From: Noviherbaspirillum aridicola
GTDB taxonomy: Bacteria; Pseudomonadota; Gammaproteobacteria; Burkholderiales; Burkholderiaceae_D
Assembly (NCBI RefSeq): GCF_019656455.1
Contig: NZ_BPMK01000023.1
Location: 1 to 56,642 of the forward strand
DNA length: 56,642 bases
Reading direction: 5' to 3'
The position numbers and the translations under genes were made by a program. Below, one piece after another: positions 56,579 through 56,642 of the stretch. Under the pieces are notes generated by a model, which ran no database searches, was not told the origin of the DNA, and saw nothing but the letters and a program-made list of their open reading frames with translations. Within the stretch, counting starts at the first letter, position 1. Every line of letters starts with the position of its first letter.

Positions 56579-56609
56579 AAACGCCCGATGCACTGCATCG
56601 GGCGTTTTG
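56579..56609. terminator. Bidirectional terminator upstream of dnaB
   Basis: AAACGCCCGATGC (56579-56591) and GCATCGGGCGTTT (56595-56607) form a 13-bp stem; T follows on the plus strand and AAA precedes it, so TTT follows on the minus strand as well. No gene is recognisable in 56413-56578 or in the last 33 bases. Confidence 0.8.
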
Positions 56610-56642
56610 TATTGGAGGGCCAGGTGCGGACGTTCCCGGTTG

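Overview
The window is 56.6 kb of GC-rich, densely coded chromosome. Gene content and order (gmk-rpoZ-spoT; alaA-hom...thrC-moeA-moaD-moaE; clpB; pit with a DUF47 partner; dnaB) fit a betaproteobacterium of the order Burkholderiales. The N-terminus of the phosphomannomutase and the overall layout recall Oxalobacteraceae such as Herbaspirillum or Noviherbaspirillum; that family assignment is inference from memory, not from a search. I see one tRNA gene and no rRNA, CRISPR array, insertion sequence or phage gene.

Layout. 1-4300: edge of an exopolysaccharide locus, with the start of a phosphomannomutase, a Wzc-type tyrosine autokinase and a Wza-type export lipoprotein, all on the minus strand behind a 471-bp upstream region. 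4301-13183: housekeeping and stress genes (FtsX-like permease, DUF4126 membrane protein, adenine deaminase-type enzyme, DksA-like zinc finger protein, membrane-anchored SDR, three small unknown genes, a chemoreceptor) and tRNA-Ser(UGA). 13184-19663: hemW-rdgB, rph, a PP2C phosphatase/Ser-Thr kinase pair, then yicC, gmk and rpoZ. 19701-25430: spoT, DUF3422, greB, rlmJ and a CadR/PbrR-like MerR regulator. 25549-29879: aceA with a well-defined promoter region, rraA, and an MFS transporter divergent from an AraC regulator. 29985-42231: clpB behind a clear heat-shock promoter, then a minus-strand series crcB, moaE, moaD, moeA, thrC, a threonine-degradation unit (tdh, kbl) with a divergent XRE-cupin regulator, hom and alaA. 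42419-45237: a Mth938-like protein, a peroxiredoxin and a PIN-PhoH protein. 45358-53043: one giant minus-strand gene of 2561 codons with no recognised family. 53287-56412: pit, its DUF47 partner and dnaB.

The most unusual element is the giant gene. It sits between the PhoH gene and the phosphate transporter gene. It has a good ribosome binding site and its own promoter region, in which GGAACC, a 16-base gap and CTACTGA closely match the Hrp box read by the sigma factor HrpL of type III secretion systems. The protein combines a large soluble N-terminal half, a long heptad-rich stretch and a C-terminal region with paired hydrophobic segments. I propose it as a candidate secreted effector of undescribed type; this rests on the promoter and architecture, not on homology.

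A second notable arrangement is the threonine-degradation unit (kbl-tdh plus regulator and two tandem palindromic operators) lying between hom and thrC, so threonine breakdown genes interrupt the threonine synthesis genes and have their own control region.
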